A stretch of 64,000 nucleotides of DNA from positions 72,375 through 136,374 of the forward strand of contig DDNP01000028.1 of assembly GCA_002341185.1 (NCBI GenBank), in the 5' to 3' direction. Of the stretch, positions 9,609-18,852 are shown piece by piece. Position numbers and translations under genes: made by a program. The stretch is from Candidatus Neomicrothrix sp. UBA2517. GTDB taxonomy: Bacteria > Actinomycetota > Acidimicrobiia > Acidimicrobiales > UBA8592. The first letter of the stretch is position 1. Every line of letters starts with the position of its first letter. The notes beneath the pieces were generated by a model. That model was not told the DNA's origin. It made no database searches and saw only the letters and a list, made by a program, of their open reading frames with translations.

Positions 9609-10691
9609 CTAAGCCTCGCTCTGGGCAGCATCAAGGCTACTGCCCCCTTTCCGTCCACCGAAAATAAGGAGAGGGAAACCTATAAGACTTCCAAGAAGCG
9701 TCAAAGCATAGATCGATAATCCTAAAGCAAGTGCTTGTTCCGATGGGACGTTGATACCTGAGAGGAAAACAACAAGCGTTCCCTCTCTAACACCCAATCC
9801 CCCTATCCCTAGAGGTAATACTTGAATGATAAGAACAGCTGGGATGAAAGCCATCAACGCTGTTAAGCCAACCTGATCAATTCCCAATGCTTCCACTGCG
9901 CAACCAGCAGCCAGTAAGAGCATAAATTGATACGCAAAAGCGGAAAGGATAACTTCTCTAGCAGCTTTAGGGTGCTGTCGTAGGCGGTCAATTCCTAAAT
10001 GAATAGCATTAGCGAAACGTAAAACACCTTTTCGATTCCGCAAACCTTGACCTATGCGGTCATTCCCCAGCATAAGCAAAACAAGCACTAAACCTATTAA
10101 TGTTATGAATCCTATAATTAGCGGAATCCTTGTTGAGTTACCCAGTCCAGTTAATCCAGGATTAATTGCAAATCCAATAAACGTTATGACGGGTAAGACT
10201 AGCCAGCCGCTCAATCGTTCAAAGACAACTGATGTGAAACTTATAGGTCCATCATTCGTATCTTTTGTTAATCTACTTACCCTCACAACATCGCCGCCAA
10301 CTGTAGTCGGGAGGAAATTTGAGACAAATTGCCCTGACATGTAATGACTAAAAAGCCGCCCAAGCGGCTGGCGAACTCCCAAAGCTATCAAAACTCTTTG
10401 CCAACGAACTGCTCCAAGGATAAACCCAGTCAACGTAAAGACGAAAGCCCCGATACTCCAAATGGCAGTTTCGCTGTTCCAGTCAGGTAACTCATCCCAG
10501 TCGAGATCATCCATTGACACAATCACTACAAGGAGCAAAGCAACACTTAACCCAATGCGGAGGGGGACAGTAACGTACTTGCTTTTCCACCATTTTGGCT
10601 TTTGAGTGGAAACGTCAGTAGTTGTTTCAAAGCTCATCTTAGGTTGACCTACTCCACTTGTTAGTCCGCTACAAACCATGCATTTGTGCAA
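9609..10691 (-). CDS. Flippase-like domain membrane protein (YbhN / LPG synthase TM family)
   Basis: The 360-residue protein has about eight membrane helices and the family landmarks QFVSNFLPTTVGGDVVRV (about 125-142), SVVFERLSGW and LPLGIGGLGVREG. These match the UPF0104 / PF03706 family, the membrane part of lysylphosphatidylglycerol synthases, which also exists alone as YbhN-like proteins near glycosyltransferase and lipid genes. The catalytic aminoacyl-transfer domain is absent, so this is the stand-alone form. The first ATG has AAGG 8 nt upstream; an ATG at residue 20 is an alternative start. A 12-bp gap to the PAP2 gene suggests a shared lipid-related role. Confidence 0.75.
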   Translation of the reverse strand: MHKCMVCSGLTSGVGQPKMSFETTTDVSTQKPKWWKSKYVTVPLRIGLSVALLLVVIVSMDDLDWDELPDWNSETAIWSIGAFVFTLTGFILGAVRWQRVLIALGVRQPLGRLFSHYMSGQFVSNFLPTTVGGDVVRVSRLTKDTNDGPISFTSVVFERLSGWLVLPVITFIGFAINPGLTGLGNSTRIPLIIGFITLIGLVLVLLMLGNDRIGQGLRNRKGVLRFANAIHLGIDRLRQHPKAAREVILSAFAYQFMLLLAAGCAVEALGIDQVGLTALMAFIPAVLIIQVLPLGIGGLGVREGTLVVFLSGINVPSEQALALGLSIYALTLLGSLIGFPLLIFGGRKGGSSLDAAQSEA

Positions 10692-10789
10692 CCTTGATAG
10701 GTTATTGGCACAAAGACTACTTTTGCACGATGCCTTAGGTTAAAACCAAACTTAGATACTCGAAGCCTTGATTCTAGGGGATTTTCATG

Positions 10790-11188
10790 TCAAGCGATGT
10801 CTACTCGCTCCATAAAACGATTTCTAAACACGATTACTCGTGTGATTTGGCCCATAGCGATCTGAAGTTCTTCGGCATCTTTTTTTATCTCAAATGCACT
10901 TACTTGAAAAGTAAGTCTTCTTCCATCAACACGCGTTAGCAGAGCGCTAACCCTAACAGTTGCTCCAAGCCCTGTAGGATTCACATGGTCGACTCTTACC
11001 CGCATTCCAACAGTAGTCTCTTCATCAGAAATTTGATCAGAGACTGCGGCCATCGTTTGAGCCTCACACCATGCGATGACTCGCGGGGTTGCCAAAACCT
11101 CAACATCGCCAGATGTCAAGGCAGTTGCCAAATCATCTTTTGTAACGATGTAATCTGCTGCTGCAGGAATAGGTGCTTCCAATGCCAT
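10790..11188 (-). CDS. Hotdog thioesterase, FlK-like
   Basis: The 132-residue single-domain protein contains VLATPRVIAWCEA near residue 32 and RVDHVNPTGLGATV near 65. Thr34, Glu42 and His68 have exactly the spacing (8 and 26 residues) of the Thr-Glu-His triad of fluoroacetyl-CoA thioesterase FlK. FlK-like proteins are common in actinobacteria without any link to fluoroacetate, and a general short acyl-CoA hydrolase role is more likely here. It stands alone between the YbhN-like gene and the divergent tldD. Confidence 0.75.
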   Translation of the reverse strand: MALEAPIPAAADYIVTKDDLATALTSGDVEVLATPRVIAWCEAQTMAAVSDQISDEETTVGMRVRVDHVNPTGLGATVRVSALLTRVDGRRLTFQVSAFEIKKDAEELQIAMGQITRVIVFRNRFMERVDIA

Positions 11189-11263
11189 ACATGTACCATA
11201 CGCAAGTAAAGCGGTTGTTTGTCGGATAGGGCAATGACTTGTGAATGAAGTAATCTAATAGGT

Positions 11264-12667
11264 ATGGGAAAAGACATGATAGATCAAGATTTAATTGAGA
11301 GTGCCATAGCTGAAGCCTTAAAGACAGGTGGCGAATTTGCTGAAATTTTTGTTGAAGATAAACGATCCTCTTCAGCATATTTTGATAATGGGAAAGTAGA
11401 AGAACTAACATCAGGAAGAGACCGAGGGGCAGGAATACGCGTCGTCGTAGGTGAAACTACTGGTTTCGCACATACGGCTGATCTAAGCACAAAAGGGCTC
11501 TTAGAAGCTGCTCGGTCAGCGGCTGCTGCAGCCCGAAGTGAAGGAGGAGCAGGTTCTGTCAACAGGTTGGCACCATCAAATGCTGCATCACCTAACCCGG
11601 TCCTGATCCTTCCCGAAACTGTGGAGAAGATAAAAAAAGTCGAACTGTTAAAGCGAGCTGATGAAGTAGCAAGAAGCCAAAGTGAATCAATCACTCAAGT
11701 CTCTGCCAGGTATGGCGACTCAAGGCGACGCATATTGGTAGCAAACAGTGAAGGCATCTATGCGTCAGATGATCAAGTCAGAACGCTATTCTCAGTTGCG
11801 TGCGTTGCGACAGGAGACGCAGGAATGCAAACGGGGCGAGAATCTACAGGCCGACCGATAGGTTTTGAACTTTTTGAAGAATATGACATAGAAGAGCTAG
11901 CGCAAAGGGCAGCACAAAGAGCTATAACGAAATTAAATGCAAAACCTGCACCCAGTGGGACAATGCCAGTTGTCATAGGAAGTGGTGGCGGCGGCGTTCT
12001 CTTCCATGAAGCATGTGGCCATGGCTTAGAAGCAGATTTAGTTAAAAAGCAAGCATCAGTTTTTGCTGACCGAAAAGGTGAGAAAGTCGCAAGTGAGCTC
12101 GTAACTCTAATCGACGACGGCACAATGCCAAAAGAATGGGGAGCATTCGCTATCGATGATGAAGGGCACCCAGCCCAGAAAAATACGTTGATAGAAGATG
12201 GGATTTTAATGGACTATATGTGGGACGGATTACGATCACGCTCGCAAGGTCGGAAAAGTAGCGGAAACGGCAGAAGACAAAGTTACATGGTGCTCCCAAT
12301 GGTTCGCATGACTAACACATACATAGCCAATGGCGAGACCGCTCCAGAGGACATTATTGCTGATACGAAGCATGGTGTTTATGTTGCTCACCTTGGAGGA
12401 GGGCAAGTCAACACGGCAACCGGCGACTTCGTTTTCGGAATGACTGAAGCGTACCTTATAGAAAATGGAGAAATTACTGCTCCAATACGAGAGGGAAACT
12501 TGATAGGTAATGGACCAGAAGTCCTTAACCAGATAGATGCTTTAGGGAATGATTTCGAAATGGGTTCCCCTGGTACCTGTGGCAAAGATGGCCAGGGAGT
12601 ACCAGTCGGAGATGGAACGCCGACATTGAGAGTTCAAAGTTTAACAGTCGGCGGAACGGCAGCGTAA
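11264..12667 (+). CDS. tldD: TldD metalloprotease subunit
   Basis: Catalytic half of the TldD/TldE heterodimer, a zinc peptidase that trims small unfolded or modified peptides. The 467-residue protein has the metal-binding HEACGH motif (about 247-252), followed by GLEADLVKKQASVFADRKG, and the conserved C-terminal GSPGTCGKDGQ with the third ligand Cys. The partner tldE starts 2 nt after the stop. There is a TAATCT hexamer 7 nt before the ATG and no ribosome binding site, which would fit a leaderless mRNA; the -35 is poor, so this is weak. Confidence 0.92.
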   Translation: MGKDMIDQDLIESAIAEALKTGGEFAEIFVEDKRSSSAYFDNGKVEELTSGRDRGAGIRVVVGETTGFAHTADLSTKGLLEAARSAAAAARSEGGAGSVNRLAPSNAASPNPVLILPETVEKIKKVELLKRADEVARSQSESITQVSARYGDSRRRILVANSEGIYASDDQVRTLFSVACVATGDAGMQTGRESTGRPIGFELFEEYDIEELAQRAAQRAITKLNAKPAPSGTMPVVIGSGGGGVLFHEACGHGLEADLVKKQASVFADRKGEKVASELVTLIDDGTMPKEWGAFAIDDEGHPAQKNTLIEDGILMDYMWDGLRSRSQGRKSSGNGRRQSYMVLPMVRMTNTYIANGETAPEDIIADTKHGVYVAHLGGGQVNTATGDFVFGMTEAYLIENGEITAPIREGNLIGNGPEVLNQIDALGNDFEMGSPGTCGKDGQGVPVGDGTPTLRVQSLTVGGTAA

Positions 12668-12669
12668 AT

Positions 12670-14013
12670 ATGGAAAATGAATTACTTGCAATAGCAGACG
12701 AGATCATTACTCTTGCATCTTCGAATGAAGAAATAGAAGTCATTGTTGTTCATGATCAAGAGACTGACATAAGGGTCTACAAAGGGGAATTAGAATCTTT
12801 CACTGCCTCAGAATCTCAAGGAGTAGGCATAAGAGTCGTGCAAGATGGACGCCAGGGGATGGCCTACGCTGGATCGTTAGATATGGAGATCCTAAACGAA
12901 ACTCTCTTGGAAGCAAGGGATAACGCAACGTTTGGAACTTTTGATTCGATGCTACAAATCGCTGAACCAGATGATGTTGAACCAGTCAATCTGAATCTCT
13001 ATGACTCAGCGCTAAAGGAATTTGCCACCGAAGACAAAATAGCTCTCGCTAAAGAACTTGAAGAGTTCATAATAAAATCAGATCAGAGAATAGTGGGTGT
13101 GGAATCATCAGAATATGTGGACTCCATTTCGGCAAGTGCAATAGTTACATCAAGTGGCATTCGCCGATCAAGCTATGAAGGGGGTTGCTACGTCGCCGCT
13201 TCATCACTTGCATCCGATGGAAAAGATATGCAAACTGGTTTCGGTTATTCTGTTGGCCGTGACCCAAAAAAACTTGAAATAGAAAAGGCAGGATCCCTGG
13301 CATCCGAAAGAGCAACTCGTATGCTCGGCGCTCAGAAAGCATCATCTGGTCGCAAAACAGTGGTGCTGGACCCATATGTAACAGCCCAATTTCTGGGGAT
13401 AATAGGTTCGACTTTTAGTGGAGAATCACTTCTCAAAGGGCGTTCACTCTTTGCTGATAGGGAGAATGAGAAGATAGCCGCTGAAATTTTAACATTAATC
13501 GATGACCCAACGGATCCCGACGCGTTTACTGCTACAGAAGTAGATGGAGAGGGTCTTGCAAGCAGGCGAAACGTGCTTATAGATCAGGGTATTCTTAACA
13601 CGTTCCTGCATAACTCCTATACCGCCAGATCTATGGGAACCCATTCAACTGGGTCGGCTGTTCGCAGTTATAACTCATCTCCTAGTGTCGGGGCACAAGC
13701 ACTGTCACTTGTTCCTGGAACTAAATCACAGGAAGAGCTCATCGGAGCAATTGATAATGGAATCCTAATACAAGGAGTATCCGGACTTCATTCAGGAGTT
13801 AATCCAGTGAGCGGAGATTTTTCTGCCGGAGCCGAAGGGTTGCTTATCAAAAACGGGCAACTAGCTGAGCCAGTTAGAGAAATAACAATTGCATCAACAC
13901 TTCAGCGGATGCTTCTTGAAGTACTCGATATCGGAAATGATCTTGAAAGGTTACCAATGCGTGCATCAGGAGTTAGCCTCGTTGTTGCTGATGTCACAGT
14001 TTCTGGAGTCTGA
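12670..14013 (+). CDS. tldE: TldE/PmbA-family partner of TldD
   Basis: The 447-residue homologue of TldD from the TldE/PmbA branch has the same two-domain layout: ESQGVGIRVVQDGRQGMAY near residue 50, SGRKTVVLDPYVTAQFLG near 225, SFSGESLLKGRSLFADREN at the position of the metal site, and SAGAEGLLIKNGQL near the C-terminus. It lacks HExxxH, as expected for the non-catalytic subunit that completes the peptide chamber. It is translated 2 nt after tldD, so the two would be made in equal amounts. Confidence 0.9.
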   Translation: MENELLAIADEIITLASSNEEIEVIVVHDQETDIRVYKGELESFTASESQGVGIRVVQDGRQGMAYAGSLDMEILNETLLEARDNATFGTFDSMLQIAEPDDVEPVNLNLYDSALKEFATEDKIALAKELEEFIIKSDQRIVGVESSEYVDSISASAIVTSSGIRRSSYEGGCYVAASSLASDGKDMQTGFGYSVGRDPKKLEIEKAGSLASERATRMLGAQKASSGRKTVVLDPYVTAQFLGIIGSTFSGESLLKGRSLFADRENEKIAAEILTLIDDPTDPDAFTATEVDGEGLASRRNVLIDQGILNTFLHNSYTARSMGTHSTGSAVRSYNSSPSVGAQALSLVPGTKSQEELIGAIDNGILIQGVSGLHSGVNPVSGDFSAGAEGLLIKNGQLAEPVREITIASTLQRMLLEVLDIGNDLERLPMRASGVSLVVADVTVSGV

Positions 14014-14033
14014 TAACATTTAAGATCCCAACC

Positions 14034-14052
14034 CATCTAGGATCCTAAGATG
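14034..14052. repeat. Near-perfect inverted repeat between tldE and uppP
   Basis: CATCT-AGGATCCT-AAGATG forms an inverted repeat with one unpaired base around the palindrome AGGATCCT. No T-run follows, so it does not look like a terminator. It sits 27 bp before the proposed uppP start and could be an operator or a leader hairpin. Confidence 0.35.
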
Positions 14053-14078
14053 AGGAGACTGATGAAACGGGCACTTAG

Positions 14079-15023
14079 GTGAAAGGGAATACTCTCAAGA
14101 GACTCATTTCAGTAATTACTTTGATTGCATCTTTTCTTCTTATTGCTGACCCAGCATTCGGATCAATACAGGTATTGCCAAAAGAATCGCTATCAGTATC
14201 GAAAGCTATCATTTTCGGAATCGTAGAGGGATTCACCGAATTTCTTCCTGTAAGTTCAACAGGGCACTTGCTGGCGACTAAGGAATTCCTAAACGTAGGC
14301 AAAACCGAACTCTCAGAAGAAGCTATTGACAGCTACATCATTAGCATCCAGATAGGGGCCATTTTTGCAGTTGCGTTTCTTTACCGTCAGCGTTTAGGGC
14401 AAATGCTCTTAGGGCTCTTTGGGAAAAGCACCGAAGGCAAGCAGTTACTAGTAACCCTAGCAACCGCCTTTATACCAACAGCATTAATCGGGTTTGCTGC
14501 AGCTGATTTTGTAAAAGAGGAATTGTATAGCCTTTGGCCCGTAGCCACAGCATGGGTAATAGGTGGGCTAGTTATTCTTTTAGCTGAAAGGAGAAATATT
14601 CTTAACCGTCCTGGTGGAAGGTTGGAAGATTTGACACCACAAAAGGCTTTTTTAATAGGTCTTGCCCAGGCCCTTGCACTATGGCCTGGAGTAAGTAGAA
14701 GCCTTGTGACTATTCTCGCAGCAGTTCTCGTTGGATTATCGTTGAAAGCAGCGGTGGAGTTCAGCTTCATTCTTGGTTTTCTAACGTTAACCGCTGCAAC
14801 TGCTTATGAATTAGGAACCGATGGTCAGCAAGTAATTGATAGCTTCGGGTATGCCACTCCTTTAATTGGTTTATGCGTAGCTTTCGTTGCAGCTTTAATC
14901 TCTGTTCAGTTTATGGTGGACTGGTTGGAGAAAAGAAGCTTTGCCATCTTTGGCTATTACAGGTTAGCCATAGGAGTTGCAGCAGCACTCTTAATCTCAA
15001 CCGGTATTATTAGTCAGATTTAA
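14079..15023 (+). CDS. uppP: Undecaprenyl-diphosphatase
   Basis: Recycles the undecaprenyl carrier for peptidoglycan and wall glycans in the cytoplasmic membrane. Family motifs are EGFTEFLPVSSTGHL (about 50-64) with the catalytic Glu residues, and PGVSRS (about 202-207) with the catalytic Ser/Arg. The GTG start gives a 314-residue protein with a hydrophobic leader of about 28 residues ending in DPAFGS before the usual first helix, which is longer than typical BacA. The start could lie further in, but no better codon with a ribosome binding site is apparent. It overlaps the convergent FmdB gene by 14 bp. Confidence 0.93.
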   Translation: MKGNTLKRLISVITLIASFLLIADPAFGSIQVLPKESLSVSKAIIFGIVEGFTEFLPVSSTGHLLATKEFLNVGKTELSEEAIDSYIISIQIGAIFAVAFLYRQRLGQMLLGLFGKSTEGKQLLVTLATAFIPTALIGFAAADFVKEELYSLWPVATAWVIGGLVILLAERRNILNRPGGRLEDLTPQKAFLIGLAQALALWPGVSRSLVTILAAVLVGLSLKAAVEFSFILGFLTLTAATAYELGTDGQQVIDSFGYATPLIGLCVAFVAALISVQFMVDWLEKRSFAIFGYYRLAIGVAAALLISTGIISQI

Positions 15024-15315
15024 TTGAGCTATTCGAGGTACTATCACTTGTACTTTTGTCTTTCGAGTTAGAATTTTTAGAGTCTGAACTCTTAGATGCA
15101 GTATCCGGTGATGTCGATTTGGACGAAGATTTAGATCGATTATCATTTTTGTAAAATCCAGAGCCTTTAAAAGAAATCCCAGGAGCTGAAAATATTTTCT
15201 TGACTACTCCGTTGCATATTTCTTGAGGGCACTTTGATAGAGGTTCTTCTGAGAAAGATTGGAAAATCTCAAACGTATGCTCGCATGTATCGCATCGATA
15301 ATCGTACGTTGGCAT
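15010..15315 (-). CDS. FmdB-family zinc ribbon protein
   Basis: The 101-residue protein starts MPTYDYRC with Cys8/Cys11 and Cys29/Cys34, the FmdB-type putative regulatory zinc ribbon (PF09723). Residues about 55-101 are a Ser/Lys/Asp/Asn-rich low-complexity tail, common in this family. The function is unknown despite the old link to formamidase regulation. Confidence 0.85.
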   Translation of the reverse strand: MPTYDYRCDTCEHTFEIFQSFSEEPLSKCPQEICNGVVKKIFSAPGISFKGSGFYKNDNRSKSSSKSTSPDTASKSSDSKNSNSKDKSTSDSTSNSSIKSD

Positions 15316-15385
15316 TCTTAAACTCCGTTATTCTTCGGTAAAATCGCTCTAGTTTCTCAAAGAAGAACTCTACAGGAAGAATCTA

Positions 15386-15967
15386 CTAATCAATTGCTTG
15401 TTCATTGCCACTTAGCAATCGCTGGATATTCCCACGATGTCTTGATAAGACAACTAGGGAAGCCCCTAGAGAAACAAAAAACTCTTTAAGAGAACCTGAT
15501 GAACTAATTAACACTCCAATCGGGAAGACGCCCATGAGTACTATCGATCCGATAGAAGCTCTTCGAGAAAATTTCATTATTGGAAGCCAAAGCAAAATAG
15601 CTATGACTGCAACCAGAGGGTACAGGGCGATTCCGACTCCTCCGATGGTTGCGACACCCTTACCACCAGAAAACTTTCTTGTAGCTGGAAAAATATGACC
15701 TAGCATTGCGCTAACCCCAGCTAATAAGCCCAAAAATCTTCCATCGATGAAATAACAAATAAGCGCCGGGGTAAATCCTTTGAGTAAATCTCCTGTGAGG
15801 ACAAGGACACCTGCCTTTCTTCCTGCAACGCGATATACGTTAGAAGCTCCAGGGTTTCCAGAACCCTCTTCAGTCGGATCATGACCCAGTAAGCCAGCTA
15901 CTAACTGTGCGGTAGGGAAAGTTCCAAAGATGTAGCTCACAGGAATTAGGAAGTACCACCACGTCAC
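15386..15967 (-). CDS. plsY: Acyl-phosphate:glycerol-3-phosphate acyltransferase
   Basis: Transfers the acyl chain from acyl-phosphate to glycerol 3-phosphate, the first step of phospholipid synthesis, in the inner membrane. The 193 residues have the three cytoplasmic motifs in order: GSGNPGASNVYR (about 36-47), HIFPATRKFSGGKGVAT (about 91-107) and the C-terminal SRHRGNIQRLLSG. The length is normal. It is divergent from moeA with a 62-bp gap, and a 70-bp gap separates it from the FmdB gene. Confidence 0.93.
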   Translation of the reverse strand: MTWWYFLIPVSYIFGTFPTAQLVAGLLGHDPTEEGSGNPGASNVYRVAGRKAGVLVLTGDLLKGFTPALICYFIDGRFLGLLAGVSAMLGHIFPATRKFSGGKGVATIGGVGIALYPLVAVIAILLWLPIMKFSRRASIGSIVLMGVFPIGVLISSSGSLKEFFVSLGASLVVLSRHRGNIQRLLSGNEQAID

Positions 15968-16029
15968 TTCTTCATGATAGTCCGCTCTTCGCCAAAGTAA
16001 GTGTCCTGCAAGGTGAAGGAGTTGTTAAG

Positions 16030-17250
16030 ATGAAACGCATGATTTCATTAGAAGAGGCTCAGAGTTATGTGATAAAGAATGTGGATGCTCTGGAAGGCGA
16101 AAATGTACTTCTACTTGAGGGGAGAAATAAAGTTATAGCTGAACCCGTCGTCTCGTCAGAAAGTATTCCCCCTTTCGACAATACTGCCGTGGATGGCTAC
16201 GCAGTAAAGGCAATTGATACCCAAGGAGCCACAGAAAATAGCCCAGTGTCACTAGAAATGCTTGAAACGATACCCGCAGGGAAGACTCCGACTTTCACAA
16301 TTGATCAGGGAAAATGCTCAAAAATCATGACTGGCGCCCCCTTGCCTGATGGAGCTGATGCAGTAGTCATGGTTGAGTGGACTGAACAAAGTGACAATGG
16401 ATTACATGTGACAATAAGAAAGGAAGTTTCAGAGGGGCAGCATATAAGGCAAAGTGGTGAAGACCTAGTGCCAGGCAATTTAGTGATACCAAAAGGGACA
16501 ATACTCAACGCAGCTCATTTAGGGCTCCTTGCAAGTTTAGGTATCTACGAAATCTCAACGGTGAAGACACCGACTGTAGGTATATTCTCAACTGGTGACG
16601 AACTCATCGAAGGGAAACAGCCGCTAAAACCAGGACAGATAAGAGACTCGAACCGCTTTTCGTTGCTCGCACTTCTTGAAAGAGATGGCTTCCAAACAGT
16701 TGATTTTGGATTGATTCCAGATGATGAAGAAGCAATTGAAGAAACTATTAAGAAGGCAGAAACCTCTTGTGACGCACTTATCACGACGGGCGGCGTCAGC
16801 ATGGGGGACTTTGACTATGTAAAAGTTGTCTTAAATCGCCTTGGGAGAATGCAATGGATGCAAGTAGCGATTAAACCCGCAAAACCCTTGGCTTTTGGCA
16901 TAGTGGGTCAACTTCCCGTCTTCGGATTACCTGGGAATCCTGTTTCTTCAATGGTTTCCTATGAATTATTCGCTCGTCCAGCATTAAAAAAAATGTCAGG
17001 ATACACCGAACCATACCGCCCTCTTTTCTTTGGGGTAGCAGCGCAGGACTTCAACAGAAAACCAGATGGGAAGACGCATTACTTCAGAGTCTTAGTTGAC
17101 GTAACTCAAGAGACGCCACAGATACAATCGGCAGGGCATCAAGGATCACATCAACTGACAGGCATGGCCGGGGCGAACGCATTAGCGATCCTGCCAGATG
17201 GAATTGGCACTACTCAGGGTTCGAAACTCCAATTTCTTTTCCTAGATTGA
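16030..17250 (+). CDS. moeA: Molybdopterin molybdenumtransferase MoeA (Glp-type possible)
   Basis: Inserts molybdenum into adenylated molybdopterin. The 406-residue protein has the standard MoeA domains: PPFDNTAVDGYAV near residue 47, GDELIEGKQPLKPGQIRDSN near 190, TTGGVSMGDFDYVK near 253 and GLPGNPVSS near 300. It leads a moeA-moaA-moaC run with gaps of 24 and 3 bp. In corynebacteria a MoeA paralogue (Glp) works in cell division with the membrane receptor GlpR. A GlpR/SepX-like gene follows at 18853, so a double or Glp-type role should be considered. Confidence 0.92.
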   Translation: MKRMISLEEAQSYVIKNVDALEGENVLLLEGRNKVIAEPVVSSESIPPFDNTAVDGYAVKAIDTQGATENSPVSLEMLETIPAGKTPTFTIDQGKCSKIMTGAPLPDGADAVVMVEWTEQSDNGLHVTIRKEVSEGQHIRQSGEDLVPGNLVIPKGTILNAAHLGLLASLGIYEISTVKTPTVGIFSTGDELIEGKQPLKPGQIRDSNRFSLLALLERDGFQTVDFGLIPDDEEAIEETIKKAETSCDALITTGGVSMGDFDYVKVVLNRLGRMQWMQVAIKPAKPLAFGIVGQLPVFGLPGNPVSSMVSYELFARPALKKMSGYTEPYRPLFFGVAAQDFNRKPDGKTHYFRVLVDVTQETPQIQSAGHQGSHQLTGMAGANALAILPDGIGTTQGSKLQFLFLD

Positions 17251-17274
17251 CCTCTACCGCTAATATGGGAACGT

Positions 17275-18258
17275 ATGACACTTAAACTGATTGATACACA
17301 TAACAGGGTTCATAAAGATCTTCGAATCTCAATTACTGATAGATGCAATTTCCGTTGCACATACTGTATGCCCGAAGAAGGCCTGGAATGGACTCCACGA
17401 GAGGAACTCCTTACTTTCGAGGAAATAGAGCGGCTAGCTGTCTTACTCGTCAACCGCTTCGGAATAGAGAGCATACGTCTAACTGGCGGAGAACCGACTG
17501 TACGCGCAAACCTTGTGGACTTAATTAATCGACTTGCACAACTTCCAGTTGATTTATCAATGACAACAAATGGGGTGACTCTCCCACTAATGGCTGGAAA
17601 GCTTAAAACTGCAGGTTTGGATAGAATCAACATTTCGCTTGACTCTCTTCAGCGCGATCGATTCAATAACCTAACAAGGCGCGACAACCTCAAGCAAGTA
17701 ATCGAAGGGATAGATGCTGCAAAAACTGCAGGTTTCGATCCTGTGAAAATCAACATGGTCGTAATGAAGGGAATCAACGATGACGAAATACTTGATTTCG
17801 TAGATTACGGCAGAACTAAGAAAGTCACTGTCCGGTTTATCGAGTTTATGCCTTTAGATGCTGATGAAGAGTGGAGTAACGACCGTGTCATGTCGTTAGC
17901 GGATATTCTAGAAGTTATTTCTTCGCGTCATGAACTTATTCCACTTCAACGTGGTAACGCTCCTGCGGCTAGGTGGAAGTACGCAGATGGACTAGGAGAA
18001 GTAGGGGTTATAGCGACAGTCTCTGAAGCTTTCTGTGAATCCTGTGACAGGGTAAGGCTAACTGCCGATGGGAAATTTAGAAATTGCCTCTTTGCCTTAA
18101 AAGATTACGACATGCGTTACCTTCTGCGCAATGGCGCAACAGACGATGATATTGCAGATTTATTCCTCTCTGGTGTTCAAGAAAAATGGGCAGGTCACCA
18201 GATAGGTAAATCTGTTTTTATTCGCCCGAGCAAATCAATGTCTCAGATTGGCGGCTGA
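17275..18258 (+). CDS. moaA: GTP 3',8-cyclase MoaA
   Basis: Radical SAM enzyme that, with MoaC, turns GTP into cyclic pyranopterin monophosphate. The SAM 4Fe-4S motif CNFRCTYC is at Cys24/28/31, the second cluster is bound by CESCDRVRLTADGKF and a further Cys (about 254, 257, 271), and the protein ends in the functionally important Gly-Gly (MSQIGG). The length of 327 is typical. The stop codon lies 3 nt before moaC. Confidence 0.95.
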   Translation: MTLKLIDTHNRVHKDLRISITDRCNFRCTYCMPEEGLEWTPREELLTFEEIERLAVLLVNRFGIESIRLTGGEPTVRANLVDLINRLAQLPVDLSMTTNGVTLPLMAGKLKTAGLDRINISLDSLQRDRFNNLTRRDNLKQVIEGIDAAKTAGFDPVKINMVVMKGINDDEILDFVDYGRTKKVTVRFIEFMPLDADEEWSNDRVMSLADILEVISSRHELIPLQRGNAPAARWKYADGLGEVGVIATVSEAFCESCDRVRLTADGKFRNCLFALKDYDMRYLLRNGATDDDIADLFLSGVQEKWAGHQIGKSVFIRPSKSMSQIGG

Positions 18259-18261
18259 GGA

Positions 18262-18735
18262 ATGACTGAAAAATTTTCGCATCTTGATGAAGCCGGTCAA
18301 GCAAGAATGGTTGACGTTGCATCAAAAGGTGAAACTGCACGAAGGGCAGTTGCCAAGGCGAAAGTAATAATGGGTCATAACACAATCAACAAATTATCCC
18401 ATGGAGAAATACCAAAAGGTGATGTTTTCGCCGCTGCTCGAATAGCCGGCATCCAAGCGGCGAAAAAAACATCAGAACTAATACCCTTATGTCACCCCCT
18501 TTCAATTACTTCAGTCTCGGTGGATTTAGAGGAGTGCGGGGACCATGTGGCTATTGAGGCTGTAGTTTCTACCGTGGGAAAAACAGGAGTTGAAATGGAA
18601 GCCCTGACAGCGTGTTCGGTGGCCGCCCTAACGATCTATGACATGTGCAAAAGTGTAGATAAAGCAATAGTTATCTCCGACATTGCCCTCTGGAAGAAAA
18701 CTGGCGGAAAAACTGGAACCTATACTCGAGAGTAG
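18262..18735 (+). CDS. moaC: Cyclic pyranopterin monophosphate synthase MoaC
   Basis: Second enzyme of molybdenum cofactor synthesis. The 157 residues show MVDVASKGETARRA near the N-terminus, the KKTSELIPLCHPLSITSV active-site stretch (about 71-88) and GKTGVEMEALTACSVAALTIYDM (about 106-128). It follows moaA directly. No moaD, moaE or molybdoenzyme gene is present in the window, so the rest of the pathway must lie elsewhere. Confidence 0.95.
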   Translation: MTEKFSHLDEAGQARMVDVASKGETARRAVAKAKVIMGHNTINKLSHGEIPKGDVFAAARIAGIQAAKKTSELIPLCHPLSITSVSVDLEECGDHVAIEAVVSTVGKTGVEMEALTACSVAALTIYDMCKSVDKAIVISDIALWKKTGGKTGTYTRE

Positions 18736-18852
18736 AAAGTATATTTCTGCTCAGACAAGATACATCTTCAGTAAATTCCCTGCATATCCACCATTTACCA
18801 TTCAATTAGTGCAAAAATTTTAACGTACAGCTAGTTAGAGTTTGGTGGAGAA

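Noticed and set aside
10790..11188. True fluoroacetyl-CoA resistance thioesterase.
   Set aside because: The triad spacing fits FlK, but there is no fluorometabolite gene nearby, and most FlK-like actinobacterial proteins are general thioesterases.
11284..11694. 136-codon frame on the minus strand opposite tldD.
   Set aside because: It lies wholly inside tldD, has a Ser/Pro/Arg-rich composition typical of the reverse frame of a real gene, and has no recognisable motif.
11773..12123. 116-codon minus-strand frame opposite the tldD HExxxH region.
   Set aside because: Reverse-frame shadow of a strongly conserved gene.
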